Source: Diphasiastrum complanatum
Taxonomy: Eukaryota; Streptophyta; Lycopodiopsida; Lycopodiales; Lycopodiaceae
Reading direction: 5' to 3'
DNA length: 64,000 bases
Assembly: GCA_029204225.1 (NCBI GenBank)
Contig: CM055092.1
Location: forward strand, 11,460,571-11,524,570
The translations under genes and the position numbers were made by a program. Of this stretch, positions 22,556 to 34,691 are shown piece after piece; position 1 is the stretch's first letter, and every line of letters starts with the position of its first letter. The notes beneath the pieces were generated by a model. The model saw nothing but the letters and a program-made list of their open reading frames with translations. It had not been told where the DNA came from and ran no database searches.

Positions 22556-22642
22556 CTTCTTGGTTTCCAAGGGGAGGCTCGAACCTGGGACCAAAGAAAC
22601 TTTGGATGCCAAGCTAACCAGTTGAGCCAACCCCGTTGGGTT
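22556..22642 (-). mobile_element. Very short tRNA-derived SINE-like retroposon
   Basis: An 87-bp insert flanked by a perfect 15-bp direct repeat, CAATCATAATTATTG, at 22541-22555 and 22643-22657. On the minus strand it has a pol III A box (TGGCTCAACTGG, 22618-22629) and B box (GGTTCGAGCC, 22576-22585) 32 bp apart, and ends in AAACCAAGAAG. This is the layout of a tRNA-headed SINE, but with almost no body. It could equally be a retroposed tRNA pseudogene. It does not fold as a convincing functional tRNA. Confidence 0.8.
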
Positions 22643-22657
22643 CAATCATAATTATTG

Positions 22658-23760
22658 AAGGAAGTTCTTTGCATGATCTACTCCACTTCAAAGATATGAA
22701 GTAAAATGCAAACATGATCCTTTACTAGACCTAGACTCTTCTTTTGTCATTTGTTTTTGATATTATATTCTCTCGTTATTTGTATTTATTGTAATTTAGA
22801 ATCTCATAGATAAGATCTCTTTCTTGCAAGGTGTTGGAGATGCTTAGATTTCACCACTTCCATAGGCCACTTGGAACGGTCCCTACATGTCATTGTCATG
22901 GGTGCCCTACATGTCATTATTGTGGATAAGGTGAATCGTGACACCTCACCCACCATAATGATAGGTAGAGAGACCGGCCATTTGAATGTGTCATGGATGA
23001 TTTTCTTGTAGGACCAACTAAGCATCAAAGGATATTTATTATGTTGCATAACGACTTATGAAGAAAAAGAATTTTGACTTCTTTTTTTGACAAATGGCAG
23101 TCTCCCATTTGCTTATGACCATAAAATTTGTTGTATTTTTAGAAAGTTTTATTATGCTTAGCACAAAAGTCATTCTATTTCTGAAAAGCTTTATTATGCT
23201 TACCAAGAATAGATTATGTTGTTTAATCTTCCCACAAGAAGAGATAATATGCCTCCAAAAACCATAACGAGGAGTGGATCAGGCTCACAAACCCTACATG
23301 CAGGAGTTTCTTGGGCATATTTGGCTCAACCTATGAGGTTCCACTATGTAATGTGGCATTGGCTGGGTTTAGCCAATTCCACACCGAATTTGACGAGCAC
23401 AATATTACTCTTTGTCTTGTGTTTAGCTTGAATCCTCCTTTCTGGAGTTTCTTGGGTGGGATCTACCCAATCAGTTCCATTAGGTGATGTGGAGCCATAA
23501 GGGTGGAGCTGATTTCACACCTAATCTAATAAGCTCGATTGGGTTGAGCTAGTTTCGTACACAATCCGATGAGCTCAAGACCCAACCACTCTTGCCAACT
23601 TCCATGAGAAACTACCTCAACTTGGTAGATTCCATAGTGCAATGGAATTATAGCTTTTCTTGTAGGGTTTCTTTTCTTGTAGTGAAATTCTGCTCTTTTT
23701 TGCTATTCATTTACTATCTCTGTTAATCTTAACCTCCATGTTGTTGCTAATATCAACTAC
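22658..23760. other. No gene seen
   Basis: AT-rich intergenic DNA. Short open frames lack coding character. Confidence 0.5.
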
Positions 23761-24458
<698 letters not shown>

Positions 24459-25459
24459 AGTTCTATAACCTCCTCTCGATGACATAGATGTCATGGGCGG
24501 GGGGGAGGGGGGGGGGGGGGGTGGCATATTGCTTAAAAAAAAAAAAACTAGGTTGTCAAAGGATCCATTCATCCGAGAATTATTATTAAAACTAAAGGAC
24601 CAACATGCCATTTTAATATTGATGAGGAGAGAAAACATACAATTGAAAGATGAAAGCCAATCCTCAAAAATGAAAATTAGGAAAGTTTTTCTTTATGTTT
24701 TTCAACTCTTTTTCAAGAATCATCATCCTTAGTGCAACATTTCTATCTGATCAAACACTTAGAGATAGAACGATTTCTCAATTATTCATCTCTAGTTTTG
24801 ATTACTTTCTCAAATTCCAAAGGTACACTAAGCGATAAATCTTCCAATTGGATTGATCCAAGCATTCACCTTTATGTAAATTCAATTTCAATCAACTTAC
24901 ATGAAATCCTTAGTAAGTTGTCCCTAAAGATCAAGTTTGTAAGCTAAAGAACCAAATTTGTTTATAATCCCAGTCATTTACTTTAAAATCTCTAAGAAAT
25001 GTTTTAAGATTCAAATAATGTTTGTTCCCAACTTGAGCACTACAAATAATATGACAACCTATTTGTAAGGGTGTGATTTATTAGCGAGCATTTTATGGTG
25101 AGCAGATTTTGGCAAGCACTCTTGTGAGAAATTTTATGGTGGTGAGCAGTTCTCTAACATGAGGATTTTTCTAGAATTATTATTGTTTGGGTTTGGAGAT
25201 GAAAGTGTGGCTCAGATAAGACTTCTTAAATTACTTAAATCAAGAATAGATCTAGATAGAGCGTTGCTTAAGAGCTCCTTCACCATTTTTTTGCAGATTT
25301 CATAAAACCATCATAATTACATACCACATAACATTCCAAGACAACACATGATTTAAAATACAAAAGGGCTTAAATCATATTATGTATATATTGTTTTCAA
25401 AGTACATTTTCTAAGGAATTTTCACTGATGCCTCTCAATTAAGAACTTGACATATTTTG
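24459..25459. other. No gene seen; poly-G tract
   Basis: Contains a G-rich run (24499-24521) and A-rich run, otherwise AT-rich sequence. The last bases belong to the older reading frame split by the copia insertion (see 31778-32312). Confidence 0.5.
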
Positions 25460-26240
25460 TGTTAAAATTTGAAAAACAATCCATATTGATTTCTTGGCTT
25501 GCTACAAATGTTGTACCATGCAAGTATGTAGCTCATAAATGTAAAATGTCAAGTTTGGCCTACATAGAACTCGAGCTACATGGTTATGTAATATCTAGAT
25601 TGATGAATACAACTTGCATATAGTTTGTAGACATAGAATTAGCAAGGTCATGCTTGTAGAAACTCGTGGCAATTCACATGCATTAATTGTAAGTGATCCA
25701 TAGTGACATGCAAGGCATGCACAAAGTGTAATGGACACATGCATGATGATTTGTACTTTGTTAGTTAGAACTAGTACACTTGTAAAAAGTTGGTAGAATT
25801 TCATGCATGGCAAGTGACAAATGTCACATAGACTCTAGATGTCATTTTGTGATGGATGGATGTGGTTCTACCTCGAGCTATCTCAAACTCCATAAATATG
25901 TGTAGCTCTCCTCACAATCAATGATGAAGAACCAAAATTTTGTAGCTATCTCATGTCATTTTGGATCTAAACTATTTGCTTGTTATCTCTCTTACTTTTC
26001 TCTCTCTAACTCGTGTTGAAGCTAATGCTTATACACTAATATCCTCTACTTTTGCTCATTATTGATTCATTGCTATCATATGCAGTTGCTTAGCATGCTA
26101 GATTGTGGTTAAGCCATTTCTTCTGAACTAGACCTTGCTAATCAATCTAGAATCAGGTTACTGTGCCAATCACAAAGCTTAATTAGATCCATCATACTTG
26201 TGGACATTCCCCACACGTGTGAAATCTGGAAATTTTGTCA
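25460..26240 (+). repeat. 5' LTR of copia element
   Basis: 781 bp, TGTTAAAATT...TTTTGTCA, paired with 30993-31777. Confidence 0.92.
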
Positions 26241-26252
26241 TGGTATCAGAGC
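26241..26252 (+). promoter_or_regulatory. Primer-binding site, tRNA-iMet
   Basis: TGGTATCAGAGC directly after the 5' LTR. Confidence 0.95.
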
Positions 26253-27003
26253 CAAATTAAGCTTTTCATGCTAATATCTCTGATTGTACAAGAAATTGAG
26301 AGCTAAATCAAGCAAAAAAATAGTTTTGCACTTTTTCTCACCTTTCTCTGAAGTGTATTTGGATCAAATCGGATTGGAACTGAATTTTCAGACCTGAAAT
26401 GTGATAGTACAAATTCTGGAATTTCGCACGTGTGAAAATCAAAGATTTTCAGTCCGTTTGTTCTCCTTGCCTATAAATCCAAAGATAGCAGTGTTATAGC
26501 TTGATGGAAAGCTTATGTACTTTCCATAGAAATTGAAACCAAATCAATTTGATGTGTCTAGCAAGAGTTATAAGCTCTTAAAGAGGATAGGGATAGGTCC
26601 AAAATCCGAGTGACAGCACTTTGATTTGATTCAATCTTGCTTTGTTCTGAATCCATTGTTTTGAGCATCCTACACAAGAAACTGAAGATCGTGACTGAGT
26701 TTGAAGTAATGAACACCTTTTGAGCCTTCTGAGAGTCAATTTTGTTTTCTTTTGAAGCATTTCACACGTGCCAAAAGTAGGATTCAAACTAGCCAAACTG
26801 TCTCAATCCACTTTGTGTGTCTGATCTAGATAACTTGTCTTGTGAAATATTTGAGATTAATCTCAAATACAATTGCAAGTGTTTCACATAGGAAGGTAGT
26901 AAATCCTTGAAAATACCTATAGTGAAAGAGAGCAGCAACTTTAAGTCTGATTGGAACAAGCTCAAACATATCTCAGTCCAATAACTAAGAAGTCTTCATT
27001 AAA

Positions 27004-30000
27004 ATGGCATCTCAGGGAGGATATCTTCTAGAAGCCAGTGAAAGACTAAACACTTCTAATTACTCAATTTGGAAGTTCAAAATGGAGTCTATTTTGATAC
27101 TCCAGGATGTTATGGATATTGTGCTTGGTGTTGAGGAGGAGCCTCAAACACAGGCTGAAATTCCTAAGTATATGAAGAGAGCTAGAATGGCTCTACATTT
27201 CATTAAGGTGAATGTATCTAATGAAATTCTGAGAGAAATAGGATCTTGCACTACAGCCAAAGAAGCTTGGAATGCATCCATCTATGAAGCAAAGAATACT
27301 TCTAGAATACTCACTCTTAGGAATCAGATTTTCCAAAGTTTCCAAAGATCTGAAGAGAGTGCATCTAACTATGTTCTGAGAGTTAAAGATTTACATAGAG
27401 AGCTTTCCTGTGTTGGTGTTGCTATTAACCAAGATGAGCTAGTTCAAGTCATACTGAATGGCTTGAGAGATGACTATGATAATCTTGTTTAGTCTTTTGC
27501 TATTAAGGAGGAGTTGCCTAATCTAGAAACTGTCCAAGGAATTCTTATTTCTGAAGAATCTAGACAAAGCTATAAACTCTCCAGAATGAACAAACTCGAA
27601 CATGGTGGAAGTGACAAAGCCCTCTTTGTCAAAGGCAAGCAGAAAGGAAGGAGTAAGAACCAGTTCTCTCAAGCATCCATCAAAGACAAAGCCAAAGATC
27701 AAGATGGTGAAGAGGATGATACATCTCATTCTTCTAGCTCAAAGACCAAGAAGAAAGGGGCACTATGCCTCTAATTACTTTAAGAAGAAGAAGGGGCACT
27801 ATGCCTCTAATTGCTTTAAGAAGAAAAACCAACTCAAGCAAGCTAATCTCTCCAAAGAGATTGAAGAAGATTCTGTTGCAAGTGATGGAGAAGGATCACT
27901 CATGGTGTCCAGTTTTTCTTCATCACCTTTCAAGAAAGATGAAGCTTGGTACATAGATAGTGGAGCTTCTTCACATATGTGCTGTTCAAAGGAGTCATTT
28001 GACTCAATCTTACCTTACAAAGGACTCAAGAGATCTATTTATACTGCTAATGATCATGAGTGCCCAATCGAAGGAATTGGCAACATTCCATTGAAACTTG
28101 CTTCTTCAAAAGTTCTTGCACTTTCTAATGCTCTTTTCATTCCAAAACTTACAAAGAACTTAATTAGTGTGGGAAAGTTGCTTGATAATGGTTGTGATGT
28201 AAAGTTCAACTCCAATACTTGTTTTATCAAGAAAAATGATGAGATCCTTGCTGATGGATCTAGATATGGTGGAATTTTTAAGTTGAATTCTTATGAGAAT
28301 GCAAATCTTTGTGAAGTTGCTTTGTTATCTAAGGAGGAGCTATGGCATAGAAGGTTGGGTCATCCTAACGTTAAATCTATGTCTTCTATGGTTAAGAAGG
28401 TGAAGGCTATTGGTCTTCCAAAATCTCTTTCTAAAGATTTCAAGCCTTGTGAGGCTTGTGCCATTGCAAAGTCACACAAAAAGCCATATTAGAAGTCTTT
28501 TATAAAGACTACTCATCCTTTGGATCTTATACACTCAGATGTACATTTTTTCTCTTCTAAAAGTATTGGTGGTGCAACATGTTTTGTCACATTTATTGAT
28601 GACTTTACTAGATATACTTGGTTGTTTCTACTTTCTTCAAAGGCTATGGTTTTTGATCACTTCCTAATCTTCAAAGCTTATGTTGAGAAATAGTTTTCTT
28701 TCAAAGTTAAAGCTTTAAGATGTGATGGAGGAGGTGAATACATCTCCAACAAGTTTCATGACTATTGTGAAGGTGAAGAAAGAAAGAGAGAGTTTTCTTG
28801 TGCTTATTCTCCATCTCAAAATGGAGTAGCTGAGAGGAAAAACAGATCTTTATGTCAATGTGCTAAAGCAATTCGAGTAGCAGCTTCTTTGCCTATTGAA
28901 TATTGGGGTGAAGCTATAAATTGTGCAAACTATTTGTGCAATAGATTACCTCACAATGCACTTGCTGGAAAATCACCTTTTGAAGTCTTGATTAAGAAGA
29001 AACCTAAGGTAGATCACCTTAGAGTTTTTGGTTGTGCTTGCTTTGTCAATGTGCCCTTGGAAAAAAGGAGAAGAGATGATCCTAATTCTATCAAAGGGAT
29101 CATGGTTGGATATGCATCCAACAAGAAAGCTTACAGAATCTATGTTCCCTCTACCTCAACTATAACTGAGAGTAGAGATGTTATATTCCATGAAGATCAA
29201 AAATACATTCTTGAGGAGGCAGAGTTCAAAGATTCTCACAAAGATACTCCAATCATTACTCTCGAAGACTATCATGGAGAGATGGGGGCGAGAATTGAGG
29301 AGGAGTCACCTCGAATCTTTTCACCAAGGAGATCTCAAAGAGAAAGATCCGAGCCTAGAAGGCTTACCTGTGAAGATAGAGGCAAGCAAGTGGAAATCAA
29401 CTCCACTAATTGTGCTTATTTTATTTCTCATGAGGAGTCGAAGGATCTACATGATGCTCTCAAATCGAAGGAATGGTACCTTGCCATGAAGGAGGAATAT
29501 GATGCTTTGATGGCCAATAAGACATGAGAGCTTGTGGATCTTCCATCCAACAAGCACACCATTGGTTGCAAGTGGGTTTTTCGAATCAAGTATAATCAAG
29601 ATGGCACAATCAACAAGTACAAGGCTAGGCTTTGTGCTAAAGGTTTTGCTCAAGTTTATGGACTTGATTATGAGGAGACCTTTGCTCTAGTTGCAAAGAT
29701 GGTATCAATTAGAATCATAATTTCTCTTGCTTGTTTTTTCAATTGGCAAGTTCTTCAACTAGATGTCTCTAATGCATTTCTAAATGGGTATCTAGAAGAA
29801 GAGATTTATATGGATCAGCCTATTGGGTTCATCCATGACAAAGAAAAAGTTTGCTTGCTCTTCAAAAGTTTATATGGATTAAAGCAAGCTCCAAGGTCAT
29901 GGTATTCTTGACTTAACAACTTTCTTGAGTCATTAGGATTTAATCTTAGTAACTATGAACCTTCCTTATATGTCAAGTTTTTTGATAAAGATATTGTCAT

Positions 30001-30975
30001 CCTTCTTATTTATGTTTATGATATCATTTTGACAAGAAGTTGCATCAAGTTAGTTGAGGAAACCAAGATTGCACTTGGAAAAGAGTTCAAGATGCAAGTC
30101 TTGGAAAAATTCACTATATTCTAGGATTAGAGATTGACTTTCTTAAAGATAAAGCTTTTGTATGTCAATCCAAGTATGCTCTTTCAATGTTAAAGAAGTT
30201 CAATGTGTTGAATTGTAAGAGTATAGAAACACCTATGGAGCAGAATGTAAAGGACTCTAACAAAGGTGATGAAAGATCCTTCGTGGACATCACACTTTTT
30301 AGAAGTCTTATAGGCTCCTTAATTTGGCTCACAATAACTAGACCTGACATAAGCTTTAGTGTTCATAAGTTGAGCCAGGCTATACAAAATCCTTCTGTTT
30401 ATCATTGGAGAATGGCCAAGAGAGTGCTTAGATATATATCTTCAACTTTTGAGTTTGGTTTATTGTATAAAAGTGAAGATCTTTCTGGTATTGGTTATTC
30501 TGACTTGGATTTTACAAGTGATAGAGCAGATCGAAAATCTACATGTGCTTATGTCATATATCTTGGAGGAAACTTGATATCTTGGCTTTCCAAAAAGCAA
30601 GATATTGTATCACTCTCATCATGTGAAGCTGAGTACAAGGCACTCACTACAACAACAAAGGAAGTGCTTTGGATCAGGAGGTTACTAGTGGAGCTAAAGA
30701 TAATCATGGAAGAGGATCTACCTGTGATCATGTGTGACAACATTTCAGCCCAAGCCCTTGCCAACAGCCCAATATTTCATGCAAGGAGAAAGCATATCGA
30801 AGTTGCACATCACTTCGTGAGAGAGAAGCTCATTGGAGGAGAAATCAAATTGGAGCACATCAACACATCATCTTGTATTGCTGATATGCTCACCAAACCT
30901 TTGAACAAAAGTTCCTTCATCAAGCATAGAGCCAATCTTGGAGTCATACCAAGATCCATGTTCAAATTAATATAG
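27004..30975 (+). pseudogene. Copia Gag-Pol polyprotein with stops and frameshifts
   Basis: Start ATG at 27004 (MASQGGYLLEASERL). Gag to 27492. The zinc knuckle is damaged: its CX2C half is missing and a 36-bp segment coding GHYASN.FKKKK is duplicated (about 27758-27830). Protease motif WYIDSGASSHM is intact; GAG-pre-integrase LWHRRLGHPN; integrase keeps HSDV, LRCDGGGEY and AERKNRS (DDE all present). RT has YVYD instead of YVDD (30011-30022), so the first catalytic Asp is lost. RNase H (GYSDLDF, SSCEAEY, DNISAQALA) is open to 30975. Premature stops: TAG 27490, 28490, 28691; TGA 29525, 29909; a frameshift near 30100. Not functional, but domains remain easy to read. Confidence 0.93.
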
Positions 30976-30983
30976 ATTATTTT

Positions 30984-30992
30984 TAGGAGGAG
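30984..30992 (+). promoter_or_regulatory. Polypurine tract
   Basis: TAGGAGGAG immediately before the 3' LTR; second-strand primer. Confidence 0.85.
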
Positions 30993-31777
30993 TGTTAAAA
31001 TTGAAAAACAATCCATATTGATTTCTTGGCTTGCTACAAATGTTGTACCATGCAAGTATGTAGCTCATTAATGCAAAATGTCAAGTTTGGCCTACATAGA
31101 ATTCGAGCTACATGGTTATGTAATATCTAGATTGCAACTTGCATATAGTTTGTAGACATAGAATTAGCAAGGTCATGCTTGTAGAAACTCGTGGCAATTC
31201 ACATGCATTAATTGTAATTGATCCATAGTGACATGCAAGGCATGCACAAAGTGTAATGGACACATGCATGATGATTTGTACTTTGTTAGTTAGAACTAGT
31301 ACACTTGTAAAAAGTTGGTAGAATTTCATGCATGGCAAGTGACAAATGTCACATAGACTCTAGATGTCACTTTAGATGTCATTTTGTAATGGATGGATGT
31401 GGTTCTACCTCAAGCTACTTCAATTTCCATAAATATGTGTAGCACTCCTCACAATCAATGATGAAGAACCAAAGTTTTGTAGCTATCTCATGTCATTTTG
31501 GATCTAAACTATTTGCTTGTTATCTCTCTTACTTTTCTCTCTCTAACTCGTGTTGAAGCTGATGCTTATACACTGATATCTTGTACTTTTGCTCATTATT
31601 GACTCATTGCTATCATATTCAGTTGCTTAGCATGCTAGATTGTGGTTAAGCCATTTCTTCTGAACTAGATCTTGCTAATCAATCTAGAATCAGGTTACTA
31701 TGCCAATCACAAAGCTTAATTAGATCCATCATACTTGTGGACATTCCCCACACGTGTGAAATCTGGAAATTTTGTCA
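30993..31777 (+). repeat. 3' LTR of copia element
   Basis: 785 bp, partner of 25460-26240. Confidence 0.92.
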
Positions 31778-32312
31778 TTTGAACACTCGTTTTCAGCCGA
31801 TGAGGTGGAAGACCCGTCTTCTTCATTAGAGTCCACTGGCATATTGTCCTCAGAATCCACGTCCAATGTTGATAAAAAAAAACCTTGTAAGTCAACTTTC
31901 TTCTGTTGGTGATGAGTTGACGACGATGGTTGTCTCACTAATCCAAGTTGTTCATTCAGTATGGCTATAGTTGACTTTCGTAAATGATTGGTTATTGTTA
32001 ACTCAAAATTAAAAGCCAAAATATTTACATCTTGTAAATTCAAATCATCAACCCTCGGTTGGTTCTTTGGCAATCGTTTTCTCTTGCCCTTTGAATCTAC
32101 TTGTAACATTTCAAGTTTGTACCTTCCCAAAAAAGCATTCGTTGAAGTGGTGCACAACCAATGGACATGTAGTACTTTTGTCTCTGATTGTTATTTTGAA
32201 TGAACCCAAGTACTTTCGCAATCCAAAATGGATGTCCTTCATTGTTTTCTGAAGCTAGAAGTGCAACAAGGCTTCCAATTTGAATTTCATTCAGATCATC
32301 ATGCCACTTCAT
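31778..32312 (-). pseudogene. Unrecognised protein with GSLVAxLASEN...PFWIAKVL motif, broken
   Basis: Two overlapping minus-strand frames (32312 to about 32097, and about 32157 to 31778) appear to be one protein with a frameshift near 32160. The first has IGSLVALLASENNEGHPFWIAKVLGF, a short beta-rich module of the kind seen in BAH/Tudor-like chromatin-reader folds in transposon-linked plant proteins (my inference, not proven); the ATG is at 32312. The second continues WLCTTSTNAFLGRYKLEML and an acidic C-terminus. The copia element at 25460-31777 inserted near the end of this frame. Joined across the insertion, the frame would run about 11 codons further into the sequence left of 25460 and then stop. 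Confidence 0.45.
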
Positions 32313-32939
32313 TTTTGCAGCTTTACACTTTGCCTATTCTTCCTTGTAACGATGCTCTCTTTGTGTTTTTTGTTCTTCTAGCATGGACTTCAAGGGAGAC
32401 AACGCAACAAGCTTGATTTGACTAGAAGGCATATTGAGCAGAAACCGTATTCTTTCAACAGGTAACCATTTGATTTTTATTTTCCCTAGCAGTGTTGTCA
32501 AGTTGCAAATACAATATTTCTAAAAGATTATCACCAAATTCACAAATTATCTTCTTTGAAGGCGTGAGTTTCCAATTGCATGAACAACTTTGTAAGCTTT
32601 TCGACAAACCTCCAATGCATTTAAAAAATATGCATACGAGTTTTTGTCAGGTCTCACTGTGGCACATAAATAGTAATTCTTTTCATCTTTATTTCACAAG
32701 AAAAACTTGGACCACAATGCCTCGATCTCTTTGTTATTTAATTTCTGTAAGCAAGAGGCTGACCAACAAATAATGGAGCGTACCTTCCGAATTTCCTATC
32801 TTGTAATCAATTGTTTTTGACTTTTTGTTAAATTAGATGAAGATTTCAAGTCTCTCTTGTATCTTTCCTTTCTTTTGAAATCAGATTTGTAAATTGACCT
32901 CGTGACACTTGTAGTTGCTTGAACAGGTTGAGAAGGTAT

Positions 32940-33470
32940 GGGAATGTCTACATGAACATCAAGTTGTTGTTGATTTGCCTCAATTGGTTATGCAATGCCA
33001 GAAGAATAAGGATTCTCATGAAATATAGCTCTTTTAAATTTGACCGAATTGGAAATTTGAGAAGTGGACCTTCTTCGAATATGTGAAAAACTTGCACGTT
33101 GAGGATCATTTGTTTGACGAGGACCTGTAGATTTACTTGAATCCGTGACCGAGTGAATTGAATCTTGTGAATCATTACTCACTAACTCTTTCAATTTGTC
33201 AAAACGATATTACAATGTTGTTTCTCTATTATCTGAATCAGAAGAGGAAGAACTCAAATTTCTAACAGGTTGTGTCAAAGGAGTCATTTCTGGAAAAGTA
33301 GTTAGATGAGAAATTTCAGATGATGTTGTTGACGGGGAAATAGAAAGGATAATAGGACAAGAACTCAAAGGAGTGGCTTCATAATAATAACTTTCATCAG
33401 AAATATCAGACAAGGACGACTCAGATGTGGCTACGTACTGAGTTACAACTACAAGAATAGAAAAAGAAGA
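32940..33470 (-). pseudogene. Decayed serine-rich coding region, unknown
   Basis: Minus-strand frames at 33413-33210 and 33194-32988 read as one serine/threonine-rich protein with a stop between them (near 33209) and another near 32986. Beyond, further coding-like fragments with stops continue to about 32540 (KNYYLCATVRPDKNSYAYFLNALEVC). Order and orientation suggest it is the upstream part of the gene annotated at 31778-32312. No family recognised. Confidence 0.35.
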
Positions 33471-33512
33471 ACTACTTGCGATTACAAAAACCTAGTTTTT
33501 TTTTTGTTATTC

Positions 33513-34288
33513 CTATGCTAAGCATAGACAAAAATAAAAATATCAGCGTAAAAATTTTACAACAAACAAAATTTTTAGATCATCCTATGCTAGTCATAGA
33601 AAGAGTTAAACAGACTATGCTAACAATTATAGAACTAGACACTGAGATTCACAAAGAGCACATTTAACCTGAAATCAACAATAACAATGATAATTTCTAC
33701 TTGCAAAATATTTCTCCTAAATGTTAAACTGTTAGGGTTAGGGTTAGAGTCAACGTTAGAGTTTAGGTTAGGGTTTCATTCAAAAAGCAAGGTTAGAGTT
33801 GGTAAACTTGACACATTGCGGGTTGGGGTTGAAAAACATGACACATTGGTAAATTGTGAGGGTTGGTGATAGTAGTCGAAAAGGGGTCCCATTAAAGTTC
33901 GGAGGTCAAATCTTTTTATTTAAGGACCCACAGAGAAGGACAAGGCACTTCATTTGTGATTTTGCGTTAGAGGTTGTCGTCAAAACGATCTAAACTTTCA
34001 TTCGACGATCTCCTATAATCTCGTGCATAGCTTTCGGGATCCTTTTTTCATTTAGGTGATATTTGTAAAATAAAATAAAATTTAAAGTTTTTCTTTATGC
34101 TTAGCATAGTAATACAAACAATTGGTTTATTTAAATAGTTAAAGATCTTATGCTTAGCATAGCGTAGACTAATACTTTGTCGTGGTAATCTGAGGAGAAA
34201 AGTTAAGTTCCTTCTATTTTGCAACTATTGGCTATGCTCAGCATAGGAACCTTGCTTTCTCTCATCCGAGTCTTATGCTAAGCATAAG
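33513..34288. repeat. Cluster of TATGCTNAGCATA palindromes
   Basis: Near-perfect palindromes at 33513-33527, 33585-33599 (one-arm variant GTCATAG), 34096-34108, 34149-34161, 34232-34246 and 34272-34288, plus a half site near 33616. Centre base or pair varies (A, T, C), arms are conserved. Confidence 0.85.
33729..33775 (+). repeat. Degenerate telomere-like TTAGGG/TTTAGGG motifs
   Basis: GTTAGGGTTAGGGTTAGAG followed by GTTTAGGTTAGGGTTTC. Short interstitial stretch; could be chance or repair scar. Confidence 0.5.
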
Positions 34289-34691
34289 ATCTTTTCTTTC
34301 TTTAAGAGCTAATGTTTTGCGCGGTAGCGGCACTACAAGCGCATGCGTTGTGCAAAAAGGCAAGCATGTTGCTGTCGTAAAATTAGATTCTAGCTTAGTA
34401 AAATTTATAAAAATACGAATGAAGTCTATTTCAGTTTTGCCTAATGAATTAACTTAGGTAGGAAAGTCTACAGAATCTGACGAAGACTCTATAATTTCAC
34501 TATCGAAAGAACCACAACCTCTCGCTAGTGGGAAAGTGGGTGACACAGGGGAGTTTGCAGATGTACTAGTTCAAGATTGTAATATTATAACTGTAGAGGA
34601 AACCGTGAAAGAGGTTGTTGTAGTTTCTACTGAGGCTAGACCTCCAGAAAAGCGCAAAGATGTTAATGATCTTGATGACTTTTGGGAATAG
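34275..34691 (+). pseudogene. Unrecognised open frame with one internal TAG
   Basis: ATG at 34275, 60 codons, in-frame TAG at 34455-34457, then 77 more open codons ending DDFWE at a TAG (34689-34691). The second part is acidic and valine/glutamate-rich (EETVKEVVVVSTEARPPEKRKD), with coding-like composition unlike the AT-rich DNA that follows. AACTTAG/GTAGG at the stop could also be a splice site, so two exons of one gene are possible. A palindrome of the 33.5-34.3 kb cluster overlaps its first codons. Confidence 0.3.

Larger units (their letters stand above)
25460..31777 (+). mobile_element. Near full-length Ty1/copia retrotransposon, inactivated
   Basis: Two LTRs (25460-26240, 30993-31777), a tRNA-iMet primer site, one polyprotein region in copia order gag-protease-integrase-RT-RNase H, and a polypurine tract before the 3' LTR. 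Flanks give a 4-bp target duplication TTTG (25456-25459 and 31778-31781). LTRs differ by roughly 20 substitutions plus a 7-bp and a 12-bp indel by eye, so it is not very old, yet the coding region has five premature stops and frameshifts. It interrupts a minus-strand open frame. Confidence 0.93.

Noticed and set aside
22556-22642. Functional tRNA gene
   Set aside because: Pol III boxes are present, but acceptor and anticodon stems do not pair convincingly, and target duplications show retroposition.
33729-33775. Interstitial telomere array
   Set aside because: Only a few imperfect units mixing TTAGGG and TTTAGGG; too short for a strong claim.
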